Positions 25,357 through 36,200 are shown, counted from the stretch's first letter. The stretch: DNA of 64,000 nt from Undaria pinnatifida (GCA_012845835.1 JABAKD010000005.1:1399075-1463074); one strand, 5' to 3'. Notes: generated by a model from the letters alone, not told the origin. Numbers and translations are program-made.

Positions 25357-28300
25357 AACGCCCCCTCTTTTCCGACCACCTACACGATCGCCTAGACCTA
25401 GCACCACGCGTATAACAAGCTGATACATATCTTTGATCTCACAGCCGAAGTGTATTCGAATATTATTTGTGACCTAAACCTCCTAAAAAATCTCCCCCCC
25501 CCCCCCCCCCCTCTTGCTCTCCCTTACTCAAACGCCCCACCAAATATCAAAATCCGCCACATTAATAAACACTTCACGCACAGGATATCACCTCATTATC
25601 TTTCGAGAGCCATCCATGCCGCTGTGTTCCCCCCCCCCCCCCCCCCCCCCCCTCCAACGCCCCCTCTTTCCCGACCACCTGCACGATCGCCTAGACCTAG
25701 CACCACGCGTATAACAAGCTGATACATATCTTTGATCTCACAGCCGAAGTGTATTTGAATATTATTTGTGACCTAAACCTCCTAAAAAATCTCCCCCCCC
25801 CCCCCCCCCCTCTTGCTCTCCCTTACTCAAACGCCCCACCAAATATCGAAATCCGCCACATTAATAAACACTTCACGCACAGGATATCACCTCATTATCT
25901 TTCGAGAGCCATCCATGCCGCTGTGTTTCCCCCCCCCCCCCCCGCCTCGAACGCCCTTTCTTCCCCATCACCCGCACCTTCGCCTAGACCTAGCACCACA
26001 CGTATAACAAACCCCTCACCTAAAGCCCTTCCCCCCCCCCCACCCCCCACCCCCGCCCCCCGCCCCCGCCCCCACCCCCCACCCTCCCCCCCCAACCCAT
26101 CCCAACCCCACCCCCTCGAACACTCCACCCTCTCTTTACTCACTGATTGTACGACTTACCCCAGGATATACACGATAAACTGATGTATTATTTCCAAAAA
26201 AGTCACATTTATCCCCTCGAAATAATGTATAGTTTCCAGGCACATATCGAGCTGCCCCCCCCCCCCCCCCCCCCCCCGCCCCCAATAATATACTGGTGCC
26301 AAAACCGTCAGATTTATCCCCTCGAAAGGATTTATAGCTTACATGCACAAATTGCCCCTTCCCCCCCCCCCCCCCCCCCCTGCCCCCCTCCAAACCCTCT
26401 CGCTTTTGATCAAAACCAGGCCCCCCCTTTCCCTTCACAGCTGTCAGATTTTGTCCCCCTCAGTAACGGGTTTTATAGTTTCCGCGCACAGACTGACTAA
26501 AATCATCCTGTTGACCCTGATAGCTACACTGTAGCTGTAAGGGGAGTCGCCGACCTATATCCTTAATGAGGACACACAACTCGTAATGCGCGCGATCGGA
26601 GTATCACACACAGCTTGCAAAGATGAGTTTCGACGAAATCTTCGATCTCACAGCTGGAGTGTATTTTAATTTTTATAATAATAGTTCATTCGTTTAGTTG
26701 ATGTCATAATGAATGTTGGAACCGAACGGTCTTGTCATCCAGCGCCAGAAAAAAACGGAATTGGGATAACGCCAAGAAAAAGCAGGAGATAGGAGTCAAA
26801 GCCCCGCTAAATCAAGCGACGCACGCCACGGTCGGGGTACACCGAAATATCACTATTTATTACTCCGTATTCTCCTTGCTCGAGGATATATATATATATT
26901 TATTATAAAATCTATTAACATACATCACCCAGAACAGAGTGTTGTAAGGTGCAATCCGATACACGAGACCCGACGGGCTGGGTATGTAACGATATTAATA
27001 TTGAAAAACGCAAACCAGATTCTATCGATGTCGATGCTGTCGATATCGTGATGCCGGTGGCTAGTCTAGTTTTTTAGTTCAGGGTCCCCGCAAAAGTCAC
27101 AACTTTCTTGGCGAAAATATTTTAGGAATGGCGGGGAGCCTCCTTAAATGCCATTCATGCCATTCTTAACCAAAAATCGTGGGAATGTCAATCTTGTTTT
27201 GCACTACTGTACTCGTACGTTTCGTTGTTGTTGTTGTTGTGCGCCTAACCTACGGGTTTGGTCATTGGGTTGAACTTTTAATTTACTCAAAACAAGTATT
27301 TTTGGTGTATGTAGCCGTTAAGGTATAGCAAGGTACAAATAAGGTATAATAAGGTATAATAAGGTGAACGAAATAAGGCATAATAAGGTATACTAATGTA
27401 TAGACTAGTAATGAGGAACTTGGTATAATATAATAAGCTATAAAATAAGGCACAAAATAAGATACAAAACAAGGTATGAAATAAGGAACTAGAGCTCCTC
27501 ACCCGAGAGCCTCGCAACACACACGTATAGTCTATATATCCGGTGCATCTCTACGGTAGCAACACTATATGTAGGGTTTGCGATTACTGTTCCTATTCAA
27601 CGGCCATGGCTACAGGAGGGGGGTCACTTTGAGGGCCTCTTTATTAGCGGCCGAGAGCGACTCACGAGAGGGTGTGGCTGCCCTATTTCGCTGTGCATTT
27701 CGATTTCACGGTAAGCATGACACCATGACATGTTTTCGTTGCGTTCTTCCTACTACACGCGTTTAGTCCGGTCTTGATTGACGCACATAATAACCTAACG
27801 TAGGTGGTGGAAGCGGGGAAGCCCCCCTCCCCCTAACGAAGCATTTTTTCCTTGAAGGCGTCAGCTACTCTTTCACCAAGCAGCTCCGACCAAATGCCAA
27901 CATCAATAACTTTTCGATGACGACAGTGGATCTTAGTGGAGAGCATCCATCGCCATGAAAAGCTGTGACCGCGGGCCTCCCAATATGACTACGAAACCCC
28001 TGATGGTGAATCAACCCCCATCTCCCTTAAGCAGAAGTCATTCAGTCACGCCTATGGAACCAGTTCACAAGGCAATCAGAACTTCCACAAGGTCTTTCAT
28101 AACACCCGTACGTAGCACTCACGCCGGTAGGAAGATTTTCGTATTCACCCGTGTACCCCGTGCACCTCTCGCGAGAGCGAAATGCGTCTGAAGCGGACGC
28201 CGAGCTCGTGGCGAAGTTGAGTTCCTATTTCGTGACGTGGCGTATGATCGGTAGAACAACAGCGGCAATCGCGTCAGACATAACCGACAAAATAATGGCG

Positions 28301-31300
28301 AAAGCGTTGGCAATGCATGATGTTGAGCGTAGGATGCTGCACGATAAATTACGGCTTCGTTGGGCGCAGGTAGAGATGGAAGCTTCCACGGATGGAAGCT
28401 GCGGGAGTGGTAAGCTTCCGCCACTTCTACGGAAAACAAACAAAAATGTGGAAGACTGTGAACGTATCACCAACACACCACCACTACCCGTAGCAGAAAC
28501 AACAACTAGAGTCCGAACAAGAACGATGAGTTGTGGTAATTCTATTGTGTTCTTTGAGACAAAGTGCAAGGAAAAAGAAGTTCGAAGCCCCATTGGGTTG
28601 ATTTCTCTTCGTTGTCCTGTTTCTATCAATATACGCCTTCAATCACGTGATAGGGTATTGGACACACCACCGAAAATATGACCACCAGCGATTGGCGCGC
28701 CGAGGACAGCGAAATGCGGAACTTGTGGAACGGGACAAATCAGGCAACGGCCGGGCACCATTGTCGTTCGGACCTACCGGCCGAGCACTGCCGTCAGGAT
28801 ACATTTATGCCAGCAATGGCGGCGGTTATAGACTACAACCACATGGAGCGGAAACAGGCGGGTAAATGGTACTGTCGAATTTCTGCTACTCGGCTAATAC
28901 TGTTGTTTGCATCTCGCATCTACCACCGATGGCGACCACGACCTACAAACACATGGAGCGAAAACTGGAAGGAGGCGGGTACTACTATCGTTCGGATCTA
29001 CCAACTCGGTTCCACTCTTGGTTGGGTCTACCAGCACGGGGGTACTCTCGTTTGGGGCCACCAGCTGGATACTGGCGTTTGAATCCACCAGCAGTGGCAA
29101 CAAAGGCTACAATGGGGACGGGGGGGACCAAGGCTACGGTAAGGGGGTACCCCCATTTTCACTGGTGTGTTAGAGCCACTCGCACGAGTAGCTCTGTACC
29201 CTACGGATGGAGATGGTTTAGGCACTTGGTTTGGCGCAGCTTAGATCACCTTTGCGTTGCGGATTGATTTCGTCAATGTAAAACATAAAGAAAACGTAAG
29301 ATTGCATAGGAACAAAGGGGTCACTCGCGCGAGTGACCCCTAGCCACTGAAATAAAAAGCCCAAAAGGGGACCCCCCTACCGTAGCCGGGGTCGGGGTAC
29401 CTATAGTCTCACTACCGAGCATCGGCCACGTACGTGAGTGGCTCTACCAGCCGGGCGGTACTGCTACTAGCGGAGTACTGGCGTTTGGATCCACCAGCAG
29501 TGGCGACAAAGGCGACAATGGGGGACGGGGGGTACCTAAAGTCTCACTGCCGAGCATCGGCCACGCGCGCGAGTGGCTCTGCGCCTTGCTCAAAACCGGG
29601 ACAAATATATTTCGTTGGGCGCAAGGCAATGCCGCAGAGAGGGGTGGACGCATGCTATGGTATGGGTGCGCCTCGTCCTTTCTGGGGCTTCTCATTTTAG
29701 AAGCTCCCGTGGCTCGACCAGCCCAGGAACTGCATACGTACGTTTATCCGATGCCACATTCCCATGGCCTAGGCGCACAACCCAAAAAAATAGTACGCCG
29801 TAAAAAAACACAGAAACAGGCAGGATCCTATTGATTTTTGAATTTTACCTCTCTCAGCTGAGGAGTGCCATCAATCGCCTGCTACTGCCCCTACTAAAAT
29901 AGCACGCGTCGGTGAACGACGACCAATTTTCTGCAGCCCCTTACGTACCAGAAGCCCTTTTGAGGACCTTGTACAGCGGTAAAACAAACAAGATGAGCTA
30001 AGGCGTCCCCTTATCATGGTGCGAGAATGCAAAACAACACACGGCAGCGCAAGCTGCTCGCGTGTCTTTCCAGAGGAGTTGGACTGGAAAATCGTCGTAA
30101 CCTCTGGGGGTCTAATACCACCCCGGGTTGCTTCGTGTGACGGATGCTGCAAAATCTTCAGTTTTCTTCGTCATTTTTCCCTATACTGTAATCAAGATAT
30201 ATTCAAGTCTCAGGAGGGTTAAATGAAGAGCCTTGTACTTCACTCAAGACACTCAACTTGCCAACAACCGAAGGTGCATTCTCGTGGCCTATTGATAACA
30301 GTAGGTGTATTTAGTCCATATATTGATATTTATTTTTTCATCTTTATAGACTAGATTATACACGAATACAATGAATGTTGCTAAACAATAGTCTACTGCT
30401 CCGTGCGGCATTCCGACGATGCTGGGGTTGCGTTGATAACAGTAGGTGTATTTAGTCCATATATTGATATTTATTTTTTCATTTTTATAGACTAGATTAT
30501 ACACCGAATACAATTAATGTTGCTAAACAATAGTCTACTGCTCCGTGCGGCATTCCGACGATGCTGGGGTTGCGGAGCCCCGGCCATTCTCTTCATCCTC
30601 TAACTAACTACTTTCCGCCAAACGTGTGCTGCTAATAATGATACAGCATTTTATCGTATGTATGCCGAATAAATACTACGCTTCGTCGGCGCAGCGCAGC
30701 AAAAAAGGTGGCGTTGTGCATGTCGTCTTTTGCTATCGCGATGCCGCGAAGCACAACACCGTCTCAGTAGCACTGCGAAGAAACATGGTGGCCGTTACTA
30801 TAATAATAGCGCGAGGGCGGTAAGAAAGTGCTCCCCCTGCTGTGGCCTCACGGTCTCGCTGTTGTAGCATACATACAGCTTACAAGCAGGTTAGGTGCAG
30901 AGCAGCATCTCACATCGGGAACGAGGAGGTAGGTTGGCCACACCCTGCCGTTCGTCACCGATCCACGGGATGGGAGATACGCCTTGAATTCTGACTGACA
31001 AAAAGCAAAACAGAAAAGGGAAAGAAAATTGGAAAGTTGTCAGTGGGAGGAGAGGGTGTTGTGGTCATCAAACTCAAAACTCAACTTTTTTTCCTGGTTG
31101 TAGTGTGTCACACTTCCTGTTTGGTGCAAGACGAAACGATCAATGTTCTCTATGGGCACACACATGCATGGAGAGTCAATACGGAGACTCTTTCCCAGTG
31201 GCGGCGGATCCAGAGGGTGAGAGATACGCCTTGAACTCTGGCTGACTGAAGACACAACGCGGCAATCCAGAACTGAACATGTTCAAAATAACCATCAGCT

Positions 31301-34300
31301 TTAGCCTTCGAAGGACAATACGGCAAGCGTAAAGGACATATAGACTACTCCTCCTGGAGAGGGGTTTTGATGTTGCGGTTACGCACATAGTCTAGACTAA
31401 TGGTTTAGGCGGGGATCATTTGGCAATCGCCTCCATCAGTACAACAGCTGTATTGTCCTGTTGACCCTGGAGAAAGCATTCAGGGGAGTCATCGGCGTTT
31501 GTTTATCGTTCGCGTGAAATGCCTCTATTAATAATAGACGAGACGCGCGACTGATGTGTCACGCGGACAGCCTGCAAAGTTGAGTATTGACCTTGTAGTC
31601 CCAAATAACTTGGACTACAGCTCACGCGCCGGGTTCTTATTTATCACAAAATTGCAAATGGAACATAGGACAGAGCACGCCCAATGAATGTGTCTGACGT
31701 ATCACGCAGCCTGCAAAGTTGAGTTTCAATCATCCATCGGTCGTACTCACAGCTATATTATTTATTTTTTTTTCTAAGAAAGAGATACCACAGGATACCG
31801 GCGTACCCTGTGCACCTAGGTACTGTATACCTGGTATGATTTTCTTTTTGTGGCGGACGTACGGCCTGCTTCAGCTATGGTATGCACCTATATCACTTTC
31901 GGTTTGTTTGTGTCTTTTCCCTGGGGTATTCCTCAGCTCCAGAGTGACTGGAGCCTGTCCTTCGACCATGGACTTGATTATGCGTGATAATGCGAGAACA
32001 ACAAACAACATAACACAACAACAATCAAATATGACAGAACAAGAGCAAACACGACAAGAACGAACATGACAACAAGAACGAACACGACAACAACAATCAA
32101 GCACAACAACAGCAGACAAACATAAAACAGCCGAGAAAAAAGGTATATACTTCGCTCTTTTGCTGAAAGACAAAACTCAGCGCGAGCGAAGGGCCGAACC
32201 TGGTCGACTTCCTGGCCCACTTCGCACTCTAGCACTAGCACTAATCCCAGAACGAGACCGTTGATCACAGGGTAGGCCAAACTTAAGCCAACAACACGCT
32301 GGGCGGCTTGCTTCAAATGCGACCCAACAGCTTGCAGCAGCTGCATCTCTGCAGGTATCTTATTTCCATTTCCATGCCGATGTTTTCGGTTTATCCTATT
32401 CTGTCAGTGCTGGTATCATTTCTCCGGCTAACAAGATCATCAGCAGAGATCAGCCAGGTTGGATCAGCTACAATTAATTATCATACATGCTCGGTTATTA
32501 TGCCGACGGCTGTCCTACGGCAGAAGAACGATTGACTCCGCCAGAGGGTCACACGGCATGTATCCAACATACAGGGACAGTCCTCGACTGCCCAGATATA
32601 GATGCTACTGTTCAGAGCATCCGCCAATCGGAGGTGTGGCTTCTCTGCGGTTGGCTCTTGGCTACAAAAGTAATGTACCGGTAGCTCTCGAACGAATTCA
32701 TGGTTTCGTTATTTTCCCACCCAACCTGCCCCTTGCGCGACAAAAAATTCTGGCGTAAATATAAGCATTAGTTTGTACAACGTATATACTTCGAAGTATG
32801 TACTGATGAGATTAAGTTTATTATTTTTACGTCCAGATTTGTATCTGCTCGCACTGCAATTTCGTACAGCAATGCTCCCCCTATCGTTTAGCCGGTATCT
32901 GCCAGCCGGAAACGCCAGCACAATAGCGGCCACCGGTACTACTCTGACACTACTGGTGCTTCCGATATGCGCGAAGAACACAGGCACTATAGCGGGCAAC
33001 CAGCACTACTCAACCGGCACTATAGAGGTAACTCTACTGGATGGAGAAGCACGTCCAGCAAAGAAACGCTGACTGAGAATTCTGGGCTCGTACTCGAGGC
33101 ACACGGAGGCGACTCTCTCCAGCCTAAAGAGTAGGAGTACTAGTCTACACCTGCTGCTGCTGGACACAGCATATCCTTCCGTACAGTCAGTTGTTGCGAA
33201 GATATGAGCTCAACGTTGGCAGGGGGGGCGCCAAGGCTTGAATCACATAGTGCTCACACCAACGCGGTCGAATTCGACGAAGAGATTTCCCAAGGAGTGC
33301 GTATCCCTATAAATATGTCAGCGATCCCATCAGATCCCATCAGATCCTACAAGCACGTAGGACTAAATAATTTATGAACCAGGGCAACTACACGGAGGAA
33401 GGCGATATGGGTTTTCACTCTGTCTCAAGGAGGGTCGCCGAACACCCTCGTGGGGGTACGGGTGTACAATCGCACATGGGCATGTTGGGCTTCGGTGAGT
33501 ATCCCGCTCGCTCGTGCGGTACAGCAGCAGTTAGTGTTGCTACGCACAGCAGTAGACGGTGGAAAACAAGAAAGCTCACATCAGAGTCGTCGGATTCAGC
33601 GAAGAGATTTGTCCAGGGAAAAGGACCGATATCCTCGTAGTCGAAGCTCGCTGGGGCATTAAACCTCCTGCCGACGTCGGAGATGGAGTCGCCGAACACC
33701 ACCATCTGCGGCGACGACGGAACGCAAAGGGTTGTTGGACAGGTTTATCGGAGCTATTATTGTCATCTGCGTGTGCCTCTGCACCCCTAAGGCACGACTT
33801 TCATGCTTCTTGACATCGCAGAAACTGGACACTCCACCCAACTTTATGTACTTGTAGTGCATAGTAAAAATGGTTGAACTACAGTAGTCTCACCGGCACA
33901 TACATGCCAGGGTATCATGCGACGATTACTACAAGTAGAGCGCTGGGCTAGAGTACAACTCGCGAGATATCACGTTCCTTGCTACGAACTTCAGAATCGA
34001 TGTTCTCCCAACCCAGCGGGGTTCCACAAAACGGCGGCGGCGACCGCGGAAAGCTCTCGTCGAGGTATATCCATGGATGCGTGGCTCGTCGCTTGCACCC
34101 TCTCCGTTGTCGAGGAAAAACACCTTTCGCGCTATCGTGTACATCAAGTAGAACATAAAAGTTGTACATACTGCTGTGATCAATAAAATTTTACTTGAGA
34201 GTAGTGCGCGATATCTATTCAGGCGATACACGGCACCTGTAGTTATCATGCTCGTACCTTGGGATCGCGGCGCCATTTCTTGTAGTACGGTGGGCTCACC

Positions 34301-34377
34301 GCCGCCGCCTGTTGTTCTCGTTCACGCGAGCCGGACGCGGCGCCGAGAATGAACCAGATTGCCACGAGCATAGCCAT
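15118..34377 (-). CDS. SGNH-A: secreted GDSL/SGNH esterase-lipase-like, 10 exons
   Basis: Exons on the minus strand: 34377-34258, 33705-33580, 30994-30914, 28224-28123, 24773-24710, 23741-23575, 23025-22924, 19580-19455, 18333-18205, 15360-15118. Joined they give 419 codons plus TGA with no stop. Every junction has a GT donor (mostly GTGAGT/GTAAGC) and an AG acceptor. All introns are phase 0 except intron 5 (phase 1). Exon 1 encodes a hydrophobic N-terminus (signal peptide) and 'YYKKWR.DPK'. Exon 2 has block I 'FGDSISD' with the nucleophile Ser, exon 3 'TNGRVWPTYL', exon 4 a block II-like '[10 protein letters not shown]', exon 6 block III 'IGSNEP', and exon 10 a Cys cluster and block V 'FWDPRHFT' (Asp-His). 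Family knowledge predicts ester or acetyl hydrolysis outside the cell; the substrate is unknown. Canonical block II has Gly-Gly where this has Ser-Ser, so activity needs testing. SGNH-B is its paralogue. Confidence 0.86.
15405..15625. repeat. Diverged ~130-bp tandem repeat in SGNH-A intron 9
   Basis: The text 'gggaagggtar.gtcatcarttg...ttctgc.rttgga.aaggtgcg.cgtgagct' occurs at 15410-15475 and 15540-15607, next to the acceptor of exon 10. It contains no exon-like sequence. Confidence 0.65.
15960..17195 (-). repeat. RepA copy a (modular poly-C/G repeat)
   Basis: Two partial units, inverted relative to the copy at 21390. Both end in the conserved 'cacagctggagtgta' (16342 and 17175), preceded by 'cttgcaaagatgag'. 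Between them are modules of about 100-200 bp separated by poly-C runs, with 'cctcattatctttc', 'cgcctagacctagcaccacgcgtat' and 'tgtcagatttgtcccctcg' text. The copy lies in intron 9 of SGNH-A. Confidence 0.8.
17600..17645. repeat. Short interstitial telomere-like run
   Basis: Contains 'gggctagggttagggttagg'. This is only two to three units, inside an intron. Confidence 0.5.
17818..17910 (-). pseudogene. Decayed copy of SGNH-A exon 9
   Basis: Reads 'SLESFLGTPCLNLRSPVDY' and 'DITGTHR', aligned with 'GGSLGTPCLDFHFTIDE' and 'EIMGTR' of exon 9. A GT donor is still present after it (GTAACC against GTAAGC). The 5' third is absent. It lies in intron 9, downstream of the intact exon. Confidence 0.75.
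20075..20135. repeat. Degenerate TTAGGG/TTTAGGG-like run
   Basis: Shows 'gcgttagggtgagggttgggtttaggg'. It is imperfect and short and lies in intron 7 of SGNH-A. Confidence 0.4.
20665..21010. repeat. GACGATAT-type minisatellite
   Basis: About 345 bp built from 7-12-bp variants of 'gacgatatgacgaaat', 'gacgattg' and 'gacgatatcac'. One frame stays open across it as a Ser/His/Ile repeat, which I take as an artefact. It lies in intron 7 of SGNH-A. Confidence 0.92.
21385..21895 (+). repeat. RepA copy b
   Basis: Reference copy: starts 'aaaatgaaaatacactccag', then 'gatcgaagatttcgtcg', 'tcctcattaaggatatagg', 'actacagtgtagctatcagg' and 'aaactataaaacccgtttc'. Modules ending in poly-G runs follow (21749-21773, 21857-21890). 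It lies in intron 7 of SGNH-A. Confidence 0.88.
23125..23190 (-). pseudogene. Decayed copy of SGNH-A exon 7
   Basis: Reads 'QEIVGA*DAAIVRL' against 'QEIIGAWKAAIARL' in the intact exon 7 about 150 bases downstream. The Trp codon is a stop here. The acceptor CAG has changed to CAA. Confidence 0.75.
23205..23330 (-). pseudogene. Decayed copy of SGNH-A exon 6 (downstream)
   Basis: The 3' half reads 'EDPFVLNVVKFTDGAPATSF' followed by 'GPMIR', matching 'QDPVDFDMVFKTVDGKPEIT' and 'EPMVR' of exon 6. The 5' half keeps GATTACTCGCTA but has shifts and stops. It lies in intron 6, directly upstream of a decayed exon 7. Confidence 0.7.
23355..23540. repeat. AACCAATC low-complexity run
   Basis: Irregular 'aatcaaccaaccaatc' repeats in intron 6 of SGNH-A, adjoining the end of exon 6. 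Confidence 0.85.
23870..23950 (-). pseudogene. Decayed copy of SGNH-A exon 6 (upstream)
   Basis: Translates 'DHTAIIAIDVNESGALL' and 'YSLHDG', aligned with 'DHTHIILIGSNEPFRLF' and 'YSVGGDG' of the intact exon 6. The acceptor AG has become TG and the 3' half is missing. It lies in intron 5. Confidence 0.72.
24205..24345 (+). repeat. RepA copy c, truncated
   Basis: Carries only the first module ('ctgtgagatcgaagattttg', 'agctgtgtgtgatgctccg', 'ccctcattaag'), with about 15% divergence. It lies in intron 5 of SGNH-A. Confidence 0.8.
25020..26690 (-). repeat. RepA copy d, longest and internally duplicated
   Basis: An array of modules divided by poly-C runs of 10-30 bases, ending at 26665 in the conserved 'acagctggagtgtatttt'. 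It contains a ~299-bp internal tandem duplication (25440-26040). It occupies most of the lower part of intron 4 of SGNH-A. Proline-rich frames across it derive from the poly-C tracts. Confidence 0.88.
25440..26040. repeat. ~299-bp tandem duplication inside RepA copy d
   Basis: The block 'cacagccgaagtgtat' to 'taacaa' (through 'cctcctaaaaaatct', the poly-C run, 'catccatgccgctgtgtt' and 'cgcctagacctagcaccac') appears twice at a spacing of about 299 bp. Differences are mainly in poly-C length. The duplication is recent. Confidence 0.88.
27305..27480. repeat. AAGGTATAAT-type repeat
   Basis: Irregular iterations of 'aaggtataat', 'aaggcataat' and 'aggtacaaaat' in intron 4 of SGNH-A. Confidence 0.85.
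29060..29600. repeat. Internally repeated element hosting MITE-B copy 1
   Basis: The text 'tactggcgtttgratccaccagcagtggc' with its downstream 'acaatgggg.acgggggg' occurs at 29070-29125 and 29470-29530. 'gtctcactrccgagcatcggccac' occurs at 29405-29440 and 29537-29570. The first copy is split by the MITE at 29126-29393 and the second is uninterrupted. Confidence 0.8.
29126..29393. mobile_element. MITE-B copy 1
   Basis: Begins GACCAAGGCTACGGTA and ends TACCGTAGCCGGGGTC, inverted termini with G-rich inner parts. It contains a 24-bp perfect palindrome at 29317-29340 with core CACTCGCGCGAGTG. GGGG is duplicated on both sides, and the uninterrupted sister sequence at 29515-29530 shows the empty site. 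No ORF. It lies in intron 3 of SGNH-A. Confidence 0.85.
30292..30573. repeat. Tandem duplication, period 141 bp
   Basis: The segment 'ttgataacagtaggtg' to 'gacgatgctggggttgcg' occurs twice head to tail with very few differences. It lies in intron 3 of SGNH-A. Confidence 0.92.
31185..31250 (-). pseudogene. Decayed copy of SGNH-A exon 3
   Basis: Reads 'EFKAYLSPSGSAATGKES' then a stop, against 'EFKAYLPSRGSVTNGRVWP' in the intact exon 250 bases away. The bases before it (CAGTCAGCCAG) resemble the real acceptor (GTCAG). The donor is gone. Confidence 0.72.
31440..31760 (-). repeat. Diverged RepA-related fragments (h)
   Basis: Two pieces, 'gtcacgcggacagcctgcaa' followed by 'agttgag' and 'tatcacgcagcctgcaaagt' followed by 'tgag', resemble the RepA text 'gtatcacacacagcttgcaa'. 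The first also has 'cctgttgaccctg'. They look like older relatives. They lie in intron 2 of SGNH-A. Confidence 0.5.
31830..32010. repeat. Dispersed repeat, pair with 36010-36200
   Basis: Shared text in order: 'tttttgtggcggacgtac', 'gcttcagct', 'cccctggggtattcctc', 'agagtgactgga', 'gacttgatta', 'gatgcgagaacaacaa'. The block is followed by an ACAAC/ACGAAC low-complexity tract to about 32130. Confidence 0.75.
33258..33455 (-). pseudogene. Decayed copy of SGNH-A exon 2
   Basis: On the minus strand GTGTTCGGCGAC, identical to the block I coding bases of exon 2, is found at about 33450. The 3' part of the exon is recognisable at about 33295-33260 ('AAATCTCTTCG', then 'GAA' and 'TCGAC'). About 100 bases of foreign sequence separate them and the frame is lost. 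It lies in intron 2 just downstream of the intact exon. Confidence 0.5.
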
Positions 34378-35565
34378 GTTCTTCCTTCCGGTTAGCCAAG
34401 CGACACGAGCGACACGGCAGCAGTAGCAGCAGAATAGGGCACCACCAGCAGGAGTGGCAGCTACCGGGTTTGGTATATGGCCGTACTCTGCTGTTGTTGT
34501 TGAAGCGAAAGTTTGAACGAACAGAAAAGAAAAAAAAGCAGGACAAGGAGCTTTCCGCAAGAAAAGGAAGAAATCCTCTCACACACGAGGATTACTACGC
34601 TTCAGTGTAGAAAGAAGAAGCGCGACTCCGAGCACGACGATCCTGTGAGATAGATACAGCTACTGTGTAGATGCGGGGTGTACGAATGTCTGAACTGGCC
34701 TTTGCACGTAGTGGTGGTGGTGGTGGTGGTGGTGTGGATAGTTTCGAACTCTGGCGTGGTGCGAAGTGCGGGGCATCCTTTTGTTCTTTTCCTCGCTTGA
34801 ACCAAAATCGGCTCTTTAGGTGTAGTCTAGACTAGACTAAGACTAGTCTATAAAATTGCGGACCAATTGACCACATAAATGTGCATTAATAAATGCGCTT
34901 TAATTAAAACTTTTTCGAAAACACCGGAGTGCTGTAATTTTACTTTCTTTTCCTTGCTATTCTTCTTCCAATAATCGACTTTGCTGGTGTTTAGTACGTA
35001 TGTATGGGTATTTTGATAGCATTGCTTGGCTGGTGGACTGGTTGATACCTTTTAGCCACCCTTCCCCCGGCAGGCGAGCTCGCACGTATATTTTTAGCAT
35101 GACATATGTACAGTATACTGATGAGATGTATGGTCACATTCTACGTGTAATATCGTCTACCGGGTATGGACTACTACGTGGTTGTGCCGTATTTCATTTT
35201 TTGCTATTATTGATAGATCGGATGCGTGTTTTTTTTGTTTTTCCGAAGCGCTGTGTGAAGCTTTTTTTGCCTTTTACCTAGCGCTATACTACCAGGTACA
35301 CCGCCCCTGCTGGCGAGTTGACGTAACCTATTATTATTAATCTAGTACGTACCTAATGCTTTCATTGCCCTCGTTTTCTATTATTGCTCTCGTTTTTCTC
35401 TTCCTTGTTGTTCCTTTTAATTACCAGGTAGTATTTGTTTTATTTTTTTCCTCGGAGTGGTGTAAAGGTTTGTTTTCCTGGGTGGCATGCGGTGGTGAAA
35501 TCGGTTTCAACTGGGAGTCTTAAAACGTTTAGACTAGACTATATATGTAGACTATATACTTGCAA
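34378..35565. other. 5' flank of SGNH-A; no gene seen
   Basis: Presumed promoter side of SGNH-A. No TATA or initiator is clear. Contains a GGT/GTG triplet run at 34710-34735 and a nested TAGTCTAGACTAGACTAAG palindrome-rich patch at 34820-34850. Confidence 0.5.
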
Positions 35566-35566
35566 G

Positions 35567-35882
35567 ACCAACGCTACGGTAGGGGGCTTATGCTGTTTTT
35601 TACCCCCTTTCGGCCTCTTTTGGGCACTATTTTTTTTTCAGTGGCTCGGTGTCACTCGCGCGAGTGACCCCCCTATTCCTTGCGGTCACAGGCTTTCGCT
35701 ATGCTGTTTAACATTCTCGATACTAATGCCAAAAGGGATAGTCTAGTTAGCTACGCTGCAACAAAAAAATTCGCCGAACGTGCTTTTTTTGTCAGTGAGC
35801 CAGGTACATACAGAGTCACTCGCGAGACTGGCTCAGACGCGGTAGTGAAATTTGGGGGTAGCCCCCTACTGTTGTATCCTTA
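35567..35882. mobile_element. MITE-like element B2, uninterrupted copy
   Basis: Starts GACCAACGCTACGGTAGGGG and ends near 'gggggtagccccctactgttg'. It contains 'gtcactcgcgcgagtgac' and 'cattctcgatactaatgcc'. It is colinear with 48044-48705 once the inserts there are removed. Its ends resemble MITE-B, so the two are probably related families. Confidence 0.6.
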
Positions 35883-35924
35883 ATCATAATCATCACAACC
35901 ACGGACGGACCCCCGTTACTTACC

Positions 35925-36200
35925 TGGTACGTACGCTGACTTCCGAATACACTTCATTTTTGTGGCGACGTACCTGGTACGTGCGCTGACTTTCGAATAC
36001 TACACTTCATTTTTGTGGCGGATGCACGACTTTTGCTTCAGCTTCGTAAGATATGTGTACGTGTACAGCAGTAGTATCACTTTTTTATTGAGTATTTTTC
36101 CCCTCTGGCTGGGGCACTCTCCCGCTCTAGAGTGACTGGACTCTGCCCTGTAATCACTGACTTGATTACGCGAGTTCTTGATGCGAGAACAACAACAACT
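35925..36200. repeat. Local ~55-bp duplication plus dispersed repeat
   Basis: 'cctggtacgtrcgctgact...cacttcatttttgtggcg' appears twice (35922-35962 and 35970-36020). It is followed by the partner of the 31830-32010 repeat. Confidence 0.75.

Noticed and set aside
25749..26183. Proline-rich frames of up to 144 codons in RepA copy d
   Set aside because: They derive from poly-C tracts and change with tract length; no conserved start or end among RepA copies.
27840..27960. Minus-strand 'IDVGIWSELLGERVADAF' stretch resembling a lipase segment
   Set aside because: No counterpart in SGNH-B and no matching splice sites; all exons of SGNH-A are accounted for without it.
28151..28681. A 176-codon plus-strand frame with an apparently helical, charged N-terminal part
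   Set aside because: Its beginning is antisense to SGNH-A exon 4 (28224-28123); the same pattern is antisense to SGNH-B exon 4 near 49800. The minus-strand exon explains the conservation.
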